Part shown: piece by piece, positions 1-9,836 of the stretch | Layout of the letters: each line of letters starts with the position of its first letter | Numbering within the stretch: the stretch's first letter is position 1 | Source of the DNA: Acidovorax sp. Leaf160 | GTDB taxonomy: Bacteria > Pseudomonadota > Gammaproteobacteria > Burkholderiales > Burkholderiaceae_C | NCBI RefSeq assembly: GCF_001424265.1 | Contig: NZ_LMOV01000023.1 | Location: 125,292 to 189,291, forward strand | DNA: 64,000 nucleotides | Reading direction: 5' to 3' | Notes under the pieces: model-generated | Databases searched by the model: none | Told to the model about the DNA's origin: nothing | The model's input: only the letters and a program-made list of their open reading frames with translations | Translations under genes and position numbers: made by a program

Positions 1-784
1 CCGCGACGATCACGGGCGCGTGGCCGCCCAGCTCCATCGTCACGCGCTTCATGTGCTTGCCCGCCAGCGCAGCCAGCTGCTTGCCCACGGCGGTGGAGCC
101 GGTGAACGTGACCTTGCGGATGATGGGGTGCGGAATGAGGTAGCTGGAGATTTCGGCCGGATCGCCGTAGATCAGGCCCACGGTGCCGGCCGGTACGCCC
201 GCATCGGCGAAGGCACGGATCAACTCGGCCGGGCTGGCCGGGGTCTCTTCCGGCGCCTTGACGAGGATGGAACAACCCGCACCCAGCGCGGCGCCCAGCT
301 TGCGCACCACCTGGTTGATGGGGAAGTTCCAGGGCGTGAACGCGGCCACCGGGCCCACCGGGTCCTTCAGCACCAGCTGGCGCACGTTCAGGTTGCCGCG
401 CGAGGGCACGATGCGGCCATAGATGCGCATGCCTTCGTCGGCGAACCATTCGATGATGTCGGCCGCCGCCATGGCCTCGACCTTGGCTTCGGCCAGCGGC
501 TTGCCCTGCTCCTGCGTCAGGATGCGGCCGATGGCCTCGGCGCGTTCACGCATCAGGCCGGCGGCGCGGCGCATGATCTTGGCACGCTCGATGGCGGGCA
601 GGTCGCGCCAGGCCTCGAAACCCTTCTGCGCCGCTTCCAGCGCGCGGTCCAGGTCGGCACGGCCGGCATGCGCGACCCGGCCGATCTCCTGGCCCGTGGA
701 CGGGTTGTGCACGGCGATCGTCTTGCCGTCTGCGGCGTCCTGCCACTGGCCGGCGATGAAGAGTTGCGTGTTGGGATAGGTCAT
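1..784 (-). CDS. NAD(P)-dependent aldehyde dehydrogenase, succinate-semialdehyde type, 3' end outside the window
   Basis: The reading frame opens with ATG at 784 and runs off the left edge after 261 codons, so about half of a usual 480-residue enzyme is visible. Family landmarks are in order: the PWNFP loop with the catalytic Asn near residue 152, the FTGSTAVGK nucleotide-binding turn near 230 and the MELGG motif with the general-base Glu near 252. The catalytic Cys would lie beyond the edge. The family oxidises aldehydes to acids with NAD(P)+ in the cytoplasm. Overall wording is closest to GabD-type succinate-semialdehyde dehydrogenases, but substrate cannot be fixed from half a protein. It points away from the receptor gene to its right. 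Confidence 0.9.
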   Translation of the reverse strand, partial: MTYPNTQLFIAGQWQDAADGKTIAVHNPSTGQEIGRVAHAGRADLDRALEAAQKGFEAWRDLPAIERAKIMRRAAGLMRERAEAIGRILTQEQGKPLAEAKVEAMAAADIIEWFADEGMRIYGRIVPSRGNLNVRQLVLKDPVGPVAAFTPWNFPINQVVRKLGAALGAGCSILVKAPEETPASPAELIRAFADAGVPAGTVGLIYGDPAEISSYLIPHPIIRKVTFTGSTAVGKQLAALAGKHMKRVTMELGGHAPVIVA

Positions 785-992
785 TCAAATAGCTCCTAGC
801 AGGGTTTGAAGGGGATGCGGTTGCACTTCCGACGCCGCTGGCCCGGTAGGGGCACCCAGGCCCGCAGGCCGGTGGGCGCGGCAGCAACCAAGCACTATAG
901 GTCGGCTGCCGCAGTCCTGCAGGCTCGTCCATGACAACCTTGTGCCATCGGGTGTGCACCGGCCTCGCCGAGCCGCCGCGCCGCCGCAGCAA

Positions 993-1013
993 GATAAGAA
1001 TGGTTCTCGATGG
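993..1013 (+). promoter_or_regulatory. Fur-like box upstream of the siderophore receptor
   Basis: The stretch GATAAGAATGGTTCTCGATG resembles the GATAAT-type inverted hexamers of Fur operators. It sits about 150 bases before the receptor start, where iron control of a TonB-dependent receptor is expected. The rest of the 375-base gap between the dehydrogenase and the receptor shows no convincing gene. The match is partial, so this is a proposal only. Confidence 0.4.
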
Positions 1014-1159
1014 CATCTAGAATGCCCGACTGGCCGTCCGGCGCCACTGCCTCGCAGTCGCCCGGTACCGCGCCCCTGTCCCAGCCACCCGCTGCCGTCC
1101 GCGCATCCGGGAAGCCAACTCCGCCACACGGTGCCCCCTTCATCGACGGAAAGGCTTCC

Positions 1160-3322
1160 ATGCGCTTCAAGCGACTGCCCCCACCCCACGCCATCGCCGC
1201 AGCCGCGCTGCTGGCCCACGCCGCTGCGCCGGCACGCGCCCAGTCCCCGGCCCCGGCGCCCGCCGCCACGCTCGCGCCCGTCACGGTCAATGCCAACGCA
1301 GAGGCCGAAAACCCGACCGCGCCTGTCAGCGGCTTCGTCGCCAAACGCGCACTGTCGGCCACCAAGACCGACACGCCGATCATCGAAACCCCGCAGGCCA
1401 TCAGCGTCATCACGCGCGACCAGATGGAAGCGCAGGGCGTGCAGACGCTGCGCCAGGCGACCGCCTACTCAGCGGGTGTCGTGTCCAACTACTTCGACAG
1501 CCGGCAGGACACCTTCAAGGCCCGTGGCGGCGACGTGACGCAGTATCTGGACGGCATGGTGCGCTTCGTCGGCTACTGGAACGACACGCGCCCGGACCCA
1601 TACACGCTGGAGCGGGTGGAGTTCCTGCGCGGACCCTCGTCGGTGCTGTACGGGCAGGGCAGCGTAGGCGGCGTGCTCAACCTCACCTCCAAGCGCCCAC
1701 AGGCCGAGACCCTGCGCGAAGTGCAGGTACAGGTCGGCAGCCATGGCCGCAAGCAGATCGCCACCGACCTGACCGGCAAGCTCACGGAAGACGGCCAGTG
1801 GCTCTACCGCCTGGTGGCGATAGGCCGCGACAGCGACACGCAGGTGGACCATGTGAGCGACGACCGCCGGGTCTTCGCCCCCACGCTGACCTGGCGGCCC
1901 AGCGCCGCCACGTCGCTCACGCTGCAGCTCACCCACCAGAAGGACCAAAGCGGCTCGCTCATCGGCTTCTTCCCTTGGCAGGGCACGCAGCTGCCGAGCC
2001 GCTACGGCCAGATCCCCACGTCCACCTTCATCAGCGAGCCCGGCTGGGACCGCTACGACTCCGAGAGCACCACCTGGGGCTATCTGTTCAGCCACCAGCT
2101 GGGCAACGATTGGACGCTGCGGCAGAACCTGCGTCGCAGCCTGGGAGAGGTGGACTACCGCACGCTCTACACCAGCTTCGCTGCCAACGCAGCGCGCGGC
2201 CGCCCTGCGAGGCCGGTGTTCAACGCCGACGGCCGCACCGTGGTGCGCGACGCTTCCTGGACGATGGGCAGCTCGCGCATGCTGCTGGTGGACACCCAGC
2301 TCGAAGGCAAGCTGCGCTCGGGCGATGCCGAGCACACCGTGCTGGCAGGCATGGATGTGCAGCGCAACCACTGGGGCCAGCGCACCTGGCGCGCGCTGGC
2401 ACCGTCCATCGACGTGTATGCGCCCGTCTACGGCAACTTCGCCGAGCCACCCGACACGGCCCTCGTCCGCCAGCCCGACGTGCAGCAGCGGCAGCTGGGC
2501 TTCTACGCGCAAGACCAGATCAAGTGGGGTCGGCTCACGGCCACCGTGGGCCTGCGCCACGACCAGGCCAAGAGCGAGACGCAGGGCCGACCTGCCGCCG
2601 CCGGCGACGACAAGGCCTGGACCAAGCGCGCCGGAGTGACCTACCAGCTGGACGGCGGCTGGGCGCCCTATGTGGGCTACTCCGAATCGTTCCAGCCGCT
2701 CGGCGGGGCCGACTTCTACGGCACCCCGTTCAAGCCGCAGCGCGGCGAGCAGTGGGAAGCGGGCGTGAAGTGGCAGCCCGCAGACCAGGGAATCTCGGCC
2801 TTCGCGTCCATCTACCAGCTGCGCGAGAAGAACCGCAAGACCACCGACCCCGGCAACCCGCTCAACAGCCTGCAGATCGGCGAAGTGAAGACCAAGGGAT
2901 TCGAGACCGAGATGACGGCCAGTCTGGCCCGCCACTGGGACTGGACCGTGGGCTATGCGTACACGGACGCCGTGATCTCCCGGAGCAATGCGGGCGACCA
3001 GGGCGACCCGGTGGCCAGCGTGCCCCGGCACACGGCGTCCAGCTGGCTGATGCACCGCTTCGCCAGCCAAGGCCGCGGCGGCTGGTCGGTGGGCGCGGGC
3101 CTGCGCTACACCGGCTCGCAGTGGAGTGGCACCAGCGCCATCACGACGCCCTCGGCGTTGCTCGCCGATGCCCTGGCGGCCTACGACGCAGGCGACTGGC
3201 GGCTGGCGCTGAACGTGACCAACCTGACCGACAAGGTGCAGATCACGCAGTGCCTGGCGCGCGGTGACTGCTTCTACGGCCAGCGGCGCACCGTCACGCT
3301 GACGGGAACGTACCGCTTCTGA
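1160..3322 (+). CDS. TonB-dependent siderophore receptor
   Basis: A 720-residue outer-membrane receptor that would import a ferric siderophore using TonB energy. An in-frame start exists at 1010, but the start at 1160 gives a clean signal peptide (basic RFKR, hydrophobic Ala/Leu run, cleavage after about residue 28), so it is preferred. A plug domain follows (TPQAISVITRDQM near residue 80, ERVEFLRGPSSVLYGQ near 151-166), then a beta-barrel ending in the terminal aromatic TYRF typical of outer-membrane proteins. Length and plug wording fit the FhuA/FoxA/FpvA-like subfamily. The siderophore cannot be told from sequence. A Fur-like box upstream suggests iron repression. Confidence 0.92.
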   Translation: MRFKRLPPPHAIAAAALLAHAAAPARAQSPAPAPAATLAPVTVNANAEAENPTAPVSGFVAKRALSATKTDTPIIETPQAISVITRDQMEAQGVQTLRQATAYSAGVVSNYFDSRQDTFKARGGDVTQYLDGMVRFVGYWNDTRPDPYTLERVEFLRGPSSVLYGQGSVGGVLNLTSKRPQAETLREVQVQVGSHGRKQIATDLTGKLTEDGQWLYRLVAIGRDSDTQVDHVSDDRRVFAPTLTWRPSAATSLTLQLTHQKDQSGSLIGFFPWQGTQLPSRYGQIPTSTFISEPGWDRYDSESTTWGYLFSHQLGNDWTLRQNLRRSLGEVDYRTLYTSFAANAARGRPARPVFNADGRTVVRDASWTMGSSRMLLVDTQLEGKLRSGDAEHTVLAGMDVQRNHWGQRTWRALAPSIDVYAPVYGNFAEPPDTALVRQPDVQQRQLGFYAQDQIKWGRLTATVGLRHDQAKSETQGRPAAAGDDKAWTKRAGVTYQLDGGWAPYVGYSESFQPLGGADFYGTPFKPQRGEQWEAGVKWQPADQGISAFASIYQLREKNRKTTDPGNPLNSLQIGEVKTKGFETEMTASLARHWDWTVGYAYTDAVISRSNAGDQGDPVASVPRHTASSWLMHRFASQGRGGWSVGAGLRYTGSQWSGTSAITTPSALLADALAAYDAGDWRLALNVTNLTDKVQITQCLARGDCFYGQRRTVTLTGTYRF

Positions 3323-3327
3323 GCGAG

Positions 3328-3361
3328 CGCCTCGCCAGGTTGCCACGCGGCTGGCGGGGCG
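3328..3361. terminator. Hairpin between convergent genes
   Basis: The arms CGCCTCGCCAG (3328-3338) and CTGGCGGGGCG (3351-3361) pair over 11 bases with a single G-T wobble and a 12-base loop. The hairpin lies between the stop of the receptor gene and the stop of the oppositely oriented efflux channel gene. There is no clear T-run, so it is a plausible but not textbook terminator. Confidence 0.45.
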
Positions 3362-3412
3362 ATTCGGGCGAACGCCGGCCCCAGGCGGCCGGTGCAGCCT
3401 TTCCGCGCAGCG

Positions 3413-4951
3413 TCACCGAACCGGTGCGGCTGCCGTCAACAAGCCGCCGCAGACGACCGGTTCGGCGGACGTCAGCGCACCGATGTCGCTTTCGCCCCAG
3501 CCCCCTCCCAGCGCGCGGACCAGGCCGACCGTCGCCGTCTGCTGCGCGGTGCGTACCTGCAGCGCCTGCCGGCGGTTGCGCAGCTCGCTGCGGCGGGCGT
3601 CCAGCAGTTCCAGCTGGCTGACCAGGCCGTTGCGGTAGCGCGAGTCGGACAGCTGCGTGGCGCGCCGGGCCGACTGCACGGCCCGCTCCTGCGCTTCGGC
3701 CTGGCCCGCCAGCAGGCGCAGGGCGCCCAGCTGGTCCTCCACTTCGCGGAACGCGGTCAGCACCTGGCCCTTGTGCGCGGCCATCGCCCCCTCCAGCCGG
3801 GCGCGGGCGCCCTCTTCCTGCGCGGCCCGCTGGCCGCCGTCGAAGATCGGCAGCGACAGCAGCGCGCCGATGCCCCACGACCGGGCCGACCACTTGAAGA
3901 GATCGCCCAGCTCGGGCGACGCGAAGCCGCCGTTGCCAGTGAGCGTGACGGCCGGGAACCAGGCTGCCTGCGCCACGCCCACGCGGGCCTGCGCAGCCAG
4001 CACCGCCGCCTGCGCCGCCGACACGTCGGGCCGGCGCGCCAGCACCGTGCCCGGCACGCCGGCCGGGATGACCGGCAGCACGGCGCCGCCGTCTGCCGGA
4101 GCGGGCACGGTGAAGCCGGTGGCGACCTCGCCCAGCAGCACGGCCAGCGCATTGCGCAGCAGCACCTGCTGCCGTTCCAGCGCCAGCGCCTCGGATTCGG
4201 TCGCCGCCACTTCGGTCTGCACCCGGGCCAGGTCCAGCTCGGCCACGTCGCCCGCCTGATAGCGCCGCTGCGTGAGGCGCAGCGTGCCCTGGTAGGCCTC
4301 CAGGCTTTCCTGCACCAGGGCGCGCTCGGCCTGCACCGCGCGCAGTTGCAGATAGGTCTGCGCCACGTCGGCCTGCACCATCAGCCGGGTGCTCTGCAGC
4401 AGGGCGTCGCGTGCCTGCGCGTCCAGCCGCGCCGCGTCGCTGGCTTGCGACAGGCGGCCGAACAGGTCGAGCTCATACGAGACATTCAGGCTCGCGGTGG
4501 CCAGGGTGGCGGGCACCGGTCCGCCGGAAGCGGTGTTCGCGCCTGCCTGCCGGGCCACGCCCGTCGATGCGCCCACCTGGGGTGCCCGGTTGGCGTCGGC
4601 GGAACGCAGCAGCGCGCGGGCTTCGGCCAGGCGCGCAGCTGCTTCCTGCAGGCTGGTGTTGCCGGTGCCGGCGCGCTCCACCAGGTCATTCATCACCGGG
4701 TCGGCGAAGCTCTGCCACCAGGCGCCGCGCGGTTGCGCTTCAGCGGGCGCGGCCGTCGTCCAGAGAGGCGAGGTTCTTTCCGTGCTGAAGCGGGTGGGCA
4801 CGGCCACACCGGCGTGCGCGGGATGCGGCAGGGTGGGCGTGCCCATGCAGCCGGCCAGCACCAGGGCTGCGGCGAGCGGCAGCAGCCGCACCGCCCGGCG
4901 CACGTGGACGGTAGAACTGTCGAAGGAAGCCATCAGGGAATCAGCAGACAT
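3413..4951 (-). CDS. RND efflux outer-membrane channel lipoprotein (NodT/OprM family)
   Basis: A 512-residue TolC-like channel that lets the RND pump expel drugs across the outer membrane. The N-terminus has a lipoprotein signal with the lipobox LAGC (Cys near residue 35), followed by the two repeated helical OEP regions of the family (for example TSLQEAAARLAEARALL and the later QLELLDARR segment). The start at 4951 is chosen because of AAGGA about 10 bases upstream and because longer frames run into the pump gene. It is the last gene of the llpE-adaptor-pump-channel set, 44 bases after the pump stop. By context it corresponds to OpcM/OprC. Confidence 0.93.
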   Translation of the reverse strand: MSADSLMASFDSSTVHVRRAVRLLPLAAALVLAGCMGTPTLPHPAHAGVAVPTRFSTERTSPLWTTAAPAEAQPRGAWWQSFADPVMNDLVERAGTGNTSLQEAAARLAEARALLRSADANRAPQVGASTGVARQAGANTASGGPVPATLATASLNVSYELDLFGRLSQASDAARLDAQARDALLQSTRLMVQADVAQTYLQLRAVQAERALVQESLEAYQGTLRLTQRRYQAGDVAELDLARVQTEVAATESEALALERQQVLLRNALAVLLGEVATGFTVPAPADGGAVLPVIPAGVPGTVLARRPDVSAAQAAVLAAQARVGVAQAAWFPAVTLTGNGGFASPELGDLFKWSARSWGIGALLSLPIFDGGQRAAQEEGARARLEGAMAAHKGQVLTAFREVEDQLGALRLLAGQAEAQERAVQSARRATQLSDSRYRNGLVSQLELLDARRSELRNRRQALQVRTAQQTATVGLVRALGGGWGESDIGALTSAEPVVCGGLLTAAAPVR

Positions 4952-4995
4952 GGTCAAAGGTCCTTGCTTGGTCGGTTTGCTTGGCTGGCGGCGGT

Positions 4996-7900
4996 TCATT
5001 CGTGCTGGCCGCGCGGTGCGGCCAGCACCGGCTGGGCGTTGGCGCCCAGGCTGCCGGCGTCGGGCGGGCTGATCGGCGCCGCGTGGCTGCCGTGCTGCTG
5101 CAGCGGCCGGTTGCCGGCCATGCGGCGCAGCACCACGTAGAACACCGGCGTGAGAAAGAGGCCGAAGGCCGTCACCCCGATCATTCCGGCGAACACCGCC
5201 ACGCCCATGGCGCTGCGCATTTCGGCACCCGCGCCCGTGGACAGCACCAGCGGCAGCACGCCCATCACGAATGCCAGCGAAGTCATCAGGATGGGCCGCA
5301 GCCGCAGGCGGCTCGCCTCGATGGCGGCCTGCACCGGCGTGCGGCCGGCGAACTCCAGTTCGCGCGCGAACTCCACGATCAGGATGGCGTTCTTGGCCGA
5401 CAGCCCCACCAGCACGATGAGCCCGATCTGCGTGAACACGTTGTTGTCGCCGCCGGTCAGCCAAACGCCCGCCATGGCGGCCAGCAGGCCCATGGGAACG
5501 ATCAGGATGATGGCGATGGGCAAGGTCAGGCTCTCGTACTGCGCGGCCAGCACCAGGAACACCAGCAGGATGGCGATGGGGAACACCAGCACGGCGGAGT
5601 TGCCGGCCAGGATCTCCTGGTAGGTGAGTTCGGTCCACTCGAAGCCGATGCCCTGCGGCAGGCTCTCGGCGGCGATGCGTTCGATGGCGGCCTGGGCCTG
5701 GCCCGAGGAATAGCCGGGCGCGGGCCCGCCGTTCACGTCGGCGGCCAGAAAGCCGTTGTAGCGCATGGCGCGCTCGGGGCCGAAGCTGTTCTCGATCTTC
5801 ATCAGCGCCGACAACGGCACCATCTCGCCCGTGGTCGAGCGCACCTTGAGCAGGCCCACGTCTTCGGCCCGCGCACGGTAGGCCGCGTCGGCCTGCACGC
5901 GCACGCTGTAGGTGCGGCCGAACTGGTTGAAGTCGTTGGCGTAGAGGCTGCCCAGGTAGATCTGCAGCGTCTCGAAGATGTCGGTCACCGGCACGCCCAG
6001 CTGGCGCGCCTTGGTGCGGTCGATGTTCGCGTAGAGCTGCGGCACGTTGACCTGCCAGCTGGTGAAGAGGCCGGCCAGCTCGGGCGTCTGGTAGGCCTTG
6101 GCCATGAAGGCCTTCACCGCCGCGTCCATGGCCTCGTACCCCAGCGAGGCGCGGTCTTCGATCTGCAGCTTGAAGCCGCCCGTGGTGCCCAGCCCGGCCA
6201 CCGGCGGAGGCGGGAACATGGCGATGAACGCCTCCTCGATGCTGCCGAAGGCCTGGTTCAGCTGGCCTGCGACGGCGCCGCCGCTCTGGTCGGCGCGCTG
6301 GCGCTCGGCAAAGGGCTTGAGCGTGACGAAGACGATGCCCGAGTTGGAGCTGTTGGTGAAGCCGTTGATCGACAGCCCCGGGAAGGCGATGGCGTCTTCC
6401 ACGTTGGGGTTCTTCTTCACGATCTCGCCCATGCGGCGGATCACGTCGTCCGTGCGGTCCAGCGTAGCGCCGTCCGGCAGCTGCGCGAAGCCCACCAGGT
6501 ACTGCTTGTCCTGCGCGGGCACGAAGCCCCCGGGGACGGCCTTGAACAGCCCCCAGGTGACGAACACCAGCGCAGCGTAGACAACCAGCATGAGCGCCTT
6601 GCGCCCGATGACGCGCTGCACGCCGCCGCTGTAGGCCTGCGAGCCCCGGTGGAACACGCGGTTGAAGCGGCGGAAGAACCCGCCCAGCACGCGGTCCATG
6701 CCGCGCGTCAGGGCGTCCTTGGGCTCGTGGTGGCCCTTGAGCAGCAGTGCGCTCAGTGCCGGCGACAGGGTCAGCGAATTGATCGCCGAGATCACCGTGG
6801 AGATGGCGATGGTGACCGCGAACTGCCGGTAGAACTGCCCCGTGAGGCCGCTGATGAAGGCCAGCGGCACGAACACGGCCACCAGCACCAGCGCGATGGC
6901 GATGATGGGGCCGCTCACCTCGCGCATGGCCTGGTAGGTGGCCTCGCGCGGCGACAGGCCCGCTTCGATGTTGCGCTCGACGTTCTCCACCACCACGATC
7001 GCGTCGTCCACCACGATGCCGATGGCCAGCACCAGCCCGAAGAGCGACAGCGCGTTGATCGAGAAGCCCAGCAGGTGCAGCACGGCGAACGTGCCCACCA
7101 CCGACACCGGCACCGCGAGCAGCGGAATGATGGAGGCGCGCCAGGTCTGCAGGAACAGGATCACCACGACCACCACCAGCGCGATGGCTTCCAGCAGCGT
7201 CTGGATCACCGAATGGATGGAGGCGCGCACGAACTGCGTGGGGTCGTAGGCGATGCGGAATTCCACGCCCTCGGGCATGTGCTTTTGCAGCTCGGCCATG
7301 GTGGCGCGTACGTTGGACGAGATGTCGAGCGCGTTGGAGCCCGGCGCCTGGAACACGCCCATGCCCACGGCCGGGTCGTTGTTGAGCAGCGAGCGCAGCG
7401 AATAGTCGGCCGCACCCAGCTCCAGCCGGGCCACGTCGCGCAGCCGCGTCACCGCGCCGTCAGCGCCCGTCTTGACGATGATGTCGCCGAATTCCTCCAC
7501 CGTCGCCAGGCGCCCCTGCGCGTTGATCGACAGCTGCATGTCCACGCCCCGCAGGCCGGGCGACTGCCCGACGACGCCGGCTGCGGCCTGCACGTTCTGG
7601 CCGCGGATGGCGGCCACCACGTCGGCGGCCGACAGGCCCCGCTGCGCGACCTTCTGCGGGTCGAGCCAGGCGCGCATCGAATAGTCGCCGCCGCCGAAGA
7701 TCTGCACCTGTCCGACGCCGGGAATGCGCGCCAGCCGGTCCTTGACGTTCAGCACGGCGTAGTTGCGCAGGTAGTCGATGTCGTAGCGGCCGTTGGGCGA
7801 GACCATGTGCACGACCATGGTCAGGTCCGGCGCGCTCTTGACGGTGGTGATGCCCAGGCGGCGCACTTCCTCGGGCAGGCGCGGCTCGGCCTGCGAGACG

Positions 7901-8235
7901 CGGTTCTGCACCAGCTGCTGCGCCTTGTCGGGGTCGGTGCCGAGCGCGAAGGTCACGGTGAGCGTCATCACGCCGTCGGTCGTGGCCTGGCTGCCCATGT
8001 AGAGCATGCCCTCCACGCCGTTGATCGATTCCTCCAGCGGCGTCGCCACGGTCTCGGCGATCACCTTCGGATTGGCGCCGGGATAGGTGGCGCGCACCAC
8101 CACGGAGGGCGGCGCCACCTCGGGGTATTCCGAGATGGGCAGCGCGCGCAGGGCGATCAGCCCCGCCAGGAAGATGAGCACCGACAGCACCCCGGCGAAG
8201 ATGGGGCGGTCGATGAAAAATCGGGAAAGGTTCAT
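4996..8235 (-). CDS. RND efflux inner-membrane pump, HAE1 family (CeoB/BpeF/MexF-like)
   Basis: A 1079-residue proton-driven drug exporter of the cytoplasmic membrane. It begins MNLSRFFIDRPIFAGVL, the usual first membrane helix, and carries the paired acidic residues of TM4 in GIVVDDAIVVVENVER (near residue 406) and the TM10 Lys in GLSAKNAILIVEFA (near 945), the residues used for proton relay. Length and wording are close to MexF-type pumps. It starts 30 bases after the adaptor stop and precedes the channel, so the tripartite complex is encoded as one unit. Chloramphenicol, trimethoprim and fluoroquinolones are typical substrates of the named relatives. Substrates here are inferred only. Confidence 0.95.
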   Translation of the reverse strand: MNLSRFFIDRPIFAGVLSVLIFLAGLIALRALPISEYPEVAPPSVVVRATYPGANPKVIAETVATPLEESINGVEGMLYMGSQATTDGVMTLTVTFALGTDPDKAQQLVQNRVSQAEPRLPEEVRRLGITTVKSAPDLTMVVHMVSPNGRYDIDYLRNYAVLNVKDRLARIPGVGQVQIFGGGDYSMRAWLDPQKVAQRGLSAADVVAAIRGQNVQAAAGVVGQSPGLRGVDMQLSINAQGRLATVEEFGDIIVKTGADGAVTRLRDVARLELGAADYSLRSLLNNDPAVGMGVFQAPGSNALDISSNVRATMAELQKHMPEGVEFRIAYDPTQFVRASIHSVIQTLLEAIALVVVVVILFLQTWRASIIPLLAVPVSVVGTFAVLHLLGFSINALSLFGLVLAIGIVVDDAIVVVENVERNIEAGLSPREATYQAMREVSGPIIAIALVLVAVFVPLAFISGLTGQFYRQFAVTIAISTVISAINSLTLSPALSALLLKGHHEPKDALTRGMDRVLGGFFRRFNRVFHRGSQAYSGGVQRVIGRKALMLVVYAALVFVTWGLFKAVPGGFVPAQDKQYLVGFAQLPDGATLDRTDDVIRRMGEIVKKNPNVEDAIAFPGLSINGFTNSSNSGIVFVTLKPFAERQRADQSGGAVAGQLNQAFGSIEEAFIAMFPPPPVAGLGTTGGFKLQIEDRASLGYEAMDAAVKAFMAKAYQTPELAGLFTSWQVNVPQLYANIDRTKARQLGVPVTDIFETLQIYLGSLYANDFNQFGRTYSVRVQADAAYRARAEDVGLLKVRSTTGEMVPLSALMKIENSFGPERAMRYNGFLAADVNGGPAPGYSSGQAQAAIERIAAESLPQGIGFEWTELTYQEILAGNSAVLVFPIAILLVFLVLAAQYESLTLPIAIILIVPMGLLAAMAGVWLTGGDNNVFTQIGLIVLVGLSAKNAILIVEFARELEFAGRTPVQAAIEASRLRLRPILMTSLAFVMGVLPLVLSTGAGAEMRSAMGVAVFAGMIGVTAFGLFLTPVFYVVLRRMAGNRPLQQHGSHAAPISPPDAGSLGANAQPVLAAPRGQHE

Positions 8236-8265
8236 GATGTTCCTGTCTTTCTTCCAGGCACGCGA

Positions 8266-9576
8266 TCAGGCCGCGGGCTGCTGGTTCGGCGTCCGCGCCT
8301 GACGGCCCTCGCCCGCCAACTCGGCCTTGGTGGCCATGGGCACGTCCTGCGGGGCGATGGCGGCCCCGGGGCGCACGCGCTGCAGGCCGTTGACGACGAT
8401 GCGCTCGCCGGCCTTCAGGCCCGAGGTGACGACACGCAGGCCATCCACCGGCGCGCCCAGCTGCACCTCGCGGTATTCGGCCTTGTTGCCCTCGCCCACC
8501 ACCATCACGAACTTCTTGCTCTGGTCCGTGCCGACGGCGCGTTCGTTGATCAGCACGGCCTGCGCGCTCCTGGCCTGGCCCATGCGGATGCGGGCGAACT
8601 GGCCCGGCATGAGCGCGCCATCGGCGTTGTCGAACACGGCACGCACGCGCACCGTGCCACTGCGCGCGTCCACCTGGTTGTCGATGAGCTGCAGGTGGCC
8701 GGTGTGCGGCGTGCTGCCGGCCGTGCCGGTGCCCATCTGCACGGGAATGCGTTCGATCTGCGCGCGGGCGCTCTGGCCGCTGCGCAGGCCGTCGAGCGCG
8801 CGGGCGACGATCTGTTCGTCGGTGTCGAAGCTGGCGTAGATGGGGCTCACCGACACCAGCGTGGTGAGCACCGGCGCGCCGGCGCCTGCGGCCACCAGAT
8901 TGCCCTGGGTGACCTCGATGCGGCCCACGCGCCCCGAGACCGGCGCGCGCACCTGGGTGTAGCCCAGGTTCAGGCGCGCGGCCTGCAGCGCGGCCTGGGC
9001 GGCGTGCAGGTTGGCATCGGCCTCGCGCTGAGCGTTCATGCGCTCGTCATGCTCGCGCTGGGCGATGGCCCGCTCTTCCCAGAGGCGGGTGGCGCGCTCC
9101 ATTTCGCTGCGGGTGTACGACACGCGGGCCTGCGCTGCGGCGACCTGCGCGGCAGCGCGGTCCACCTCGGCGACGAAAGGCGCCGGGTCCACGGTGAACA
9201 GCAGGTCTCCCTGCCGGACCAGCGCGCCTTCGCGGAAATGCACGGACTGCAAGGCGCCCGCCACGCGCGGGCGCACGTCCACCCGCTGGACGGCTTCCAG
9301 TCGCCCGGAGAACTCGTCCCACAGTGACACCTCCTGCTGCACCACCGCCGCCACCGACACCGGCACGGCAGGTGGCGGACTGGCGGCTGCCGGCGCTTCG
9401 GCGTGCGACGTGCCGAGCCCGAAGACGGCACCGCCTGCGGCGGCCAGCGCCACGGCGGCACCCGCGGCGGTCCACCAGCGGCGCGTGGTCGCAGGAACGG
9501 GGGCCGCTGCGGATGACGCTTGCGGCGCGCCAGCGGCTTCCGAAGCCGGCTGCGAGGGATGAGATGGGTGTGTCAT
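8266..9576 (-). CDS. RND efflux periplasmic adaptor (CeoA/BpeE/MexE-like)
   Basis: A 436-residue membrane-fusion protein that bridges pump and outer-membrane channel. A Pro/Ala-rich N-terminal tail precedes a membrane anchor at about residues 34-56. No lipobox is seen, so it should stay as an inner-membrane anchored protein. The lipoyl halves (VDVRPRVAGALQSVHFREG and RAPVSGRVGRIEVTQG) flank an alpha-helical hairpin rich in Ala, Gln and Arg. The start at 9576 is preferred over a longer frame because AGGAGG lies just upstream. The 260-base spacer to the preceding llpE gene is unusually long for this operon type and contains a GC-rich hairpin. Confidence 0.93.
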   Translation of the reverse strand: MTHPSHPSQPASEAAGAPQASSAAAPVPATTRRWWTAAGAAVALAAAGGAVFGLGTSHAEAPAAASPPPAVPVSVAAVVQQEVSLWDEFSGRLEAVQRVDVRPRVAGALQSVHFREGALVRQGDLLFTVDPAPFVAEVDRAAAQVAAAQARVSYTRSEMERATRLWEERAIAQREHDERMNAQREADANLHAAQAALQAARLNLGYTQVRAPVSGRVGRIEVTQGNLVAAGAGAPVLTTLVSVSPIYASFDTDEQIVARALDGLRSGQSARAQIERIPVQMGTGTAGSTPHTGHLQLIDNQVDARSGTVRVRAVFDNADGALMPGQFARIRMGQARSAQAVLINERAVGTDQSKKFVMVVGEGNKAEYREVQLGAPVDGLRVVTSGLKAGERIVVNGLQRVRPGAAIAPQDVPMATKAELAGEGRQARTPNQQPAA

Positions 9577-9836
9577 GGTGATTCCTCCTTGTGATCCAGA
9601 TCCGTGCAATCGATGCGAGAACAGAACGCGGGCAAAGCGGTGCCCTCCGGCGCATCGGCGCCGGAAAAAACAAACGGGGGGTGGACCGCCTCGCGTTCAG
9701 CAGGCGGGGGTAGTCTCAGACCTCAACCAGGGTCGAGGTCAAGCGTCGGCGGGGGGCATGCGGGCGACAAATCGGTGGCCGGCGGCAGCGCCGCCGTACG
9801 GTGGGTCTGGCGCGCAGCGCCGCAAGGGCTACGGGC

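Noticed and set aside
4981-9327. Very long open frame on the plus strand across the efflux genes
   Set aside because: It is antisense to the adaptor and pump genes, has no family motif, and is rich in His, Arg and Gln as expected from the complement of GC-rich coding DNA.
9646-9665. Perfect eight-base hairpin in the llpE-adaptor spacer, next to a run of A
   Set aside because: For the minus-strand transcript the T-run lies before the hairpin, and for the plus strand an A-run follows it, so it fits no intrinsic terminator.
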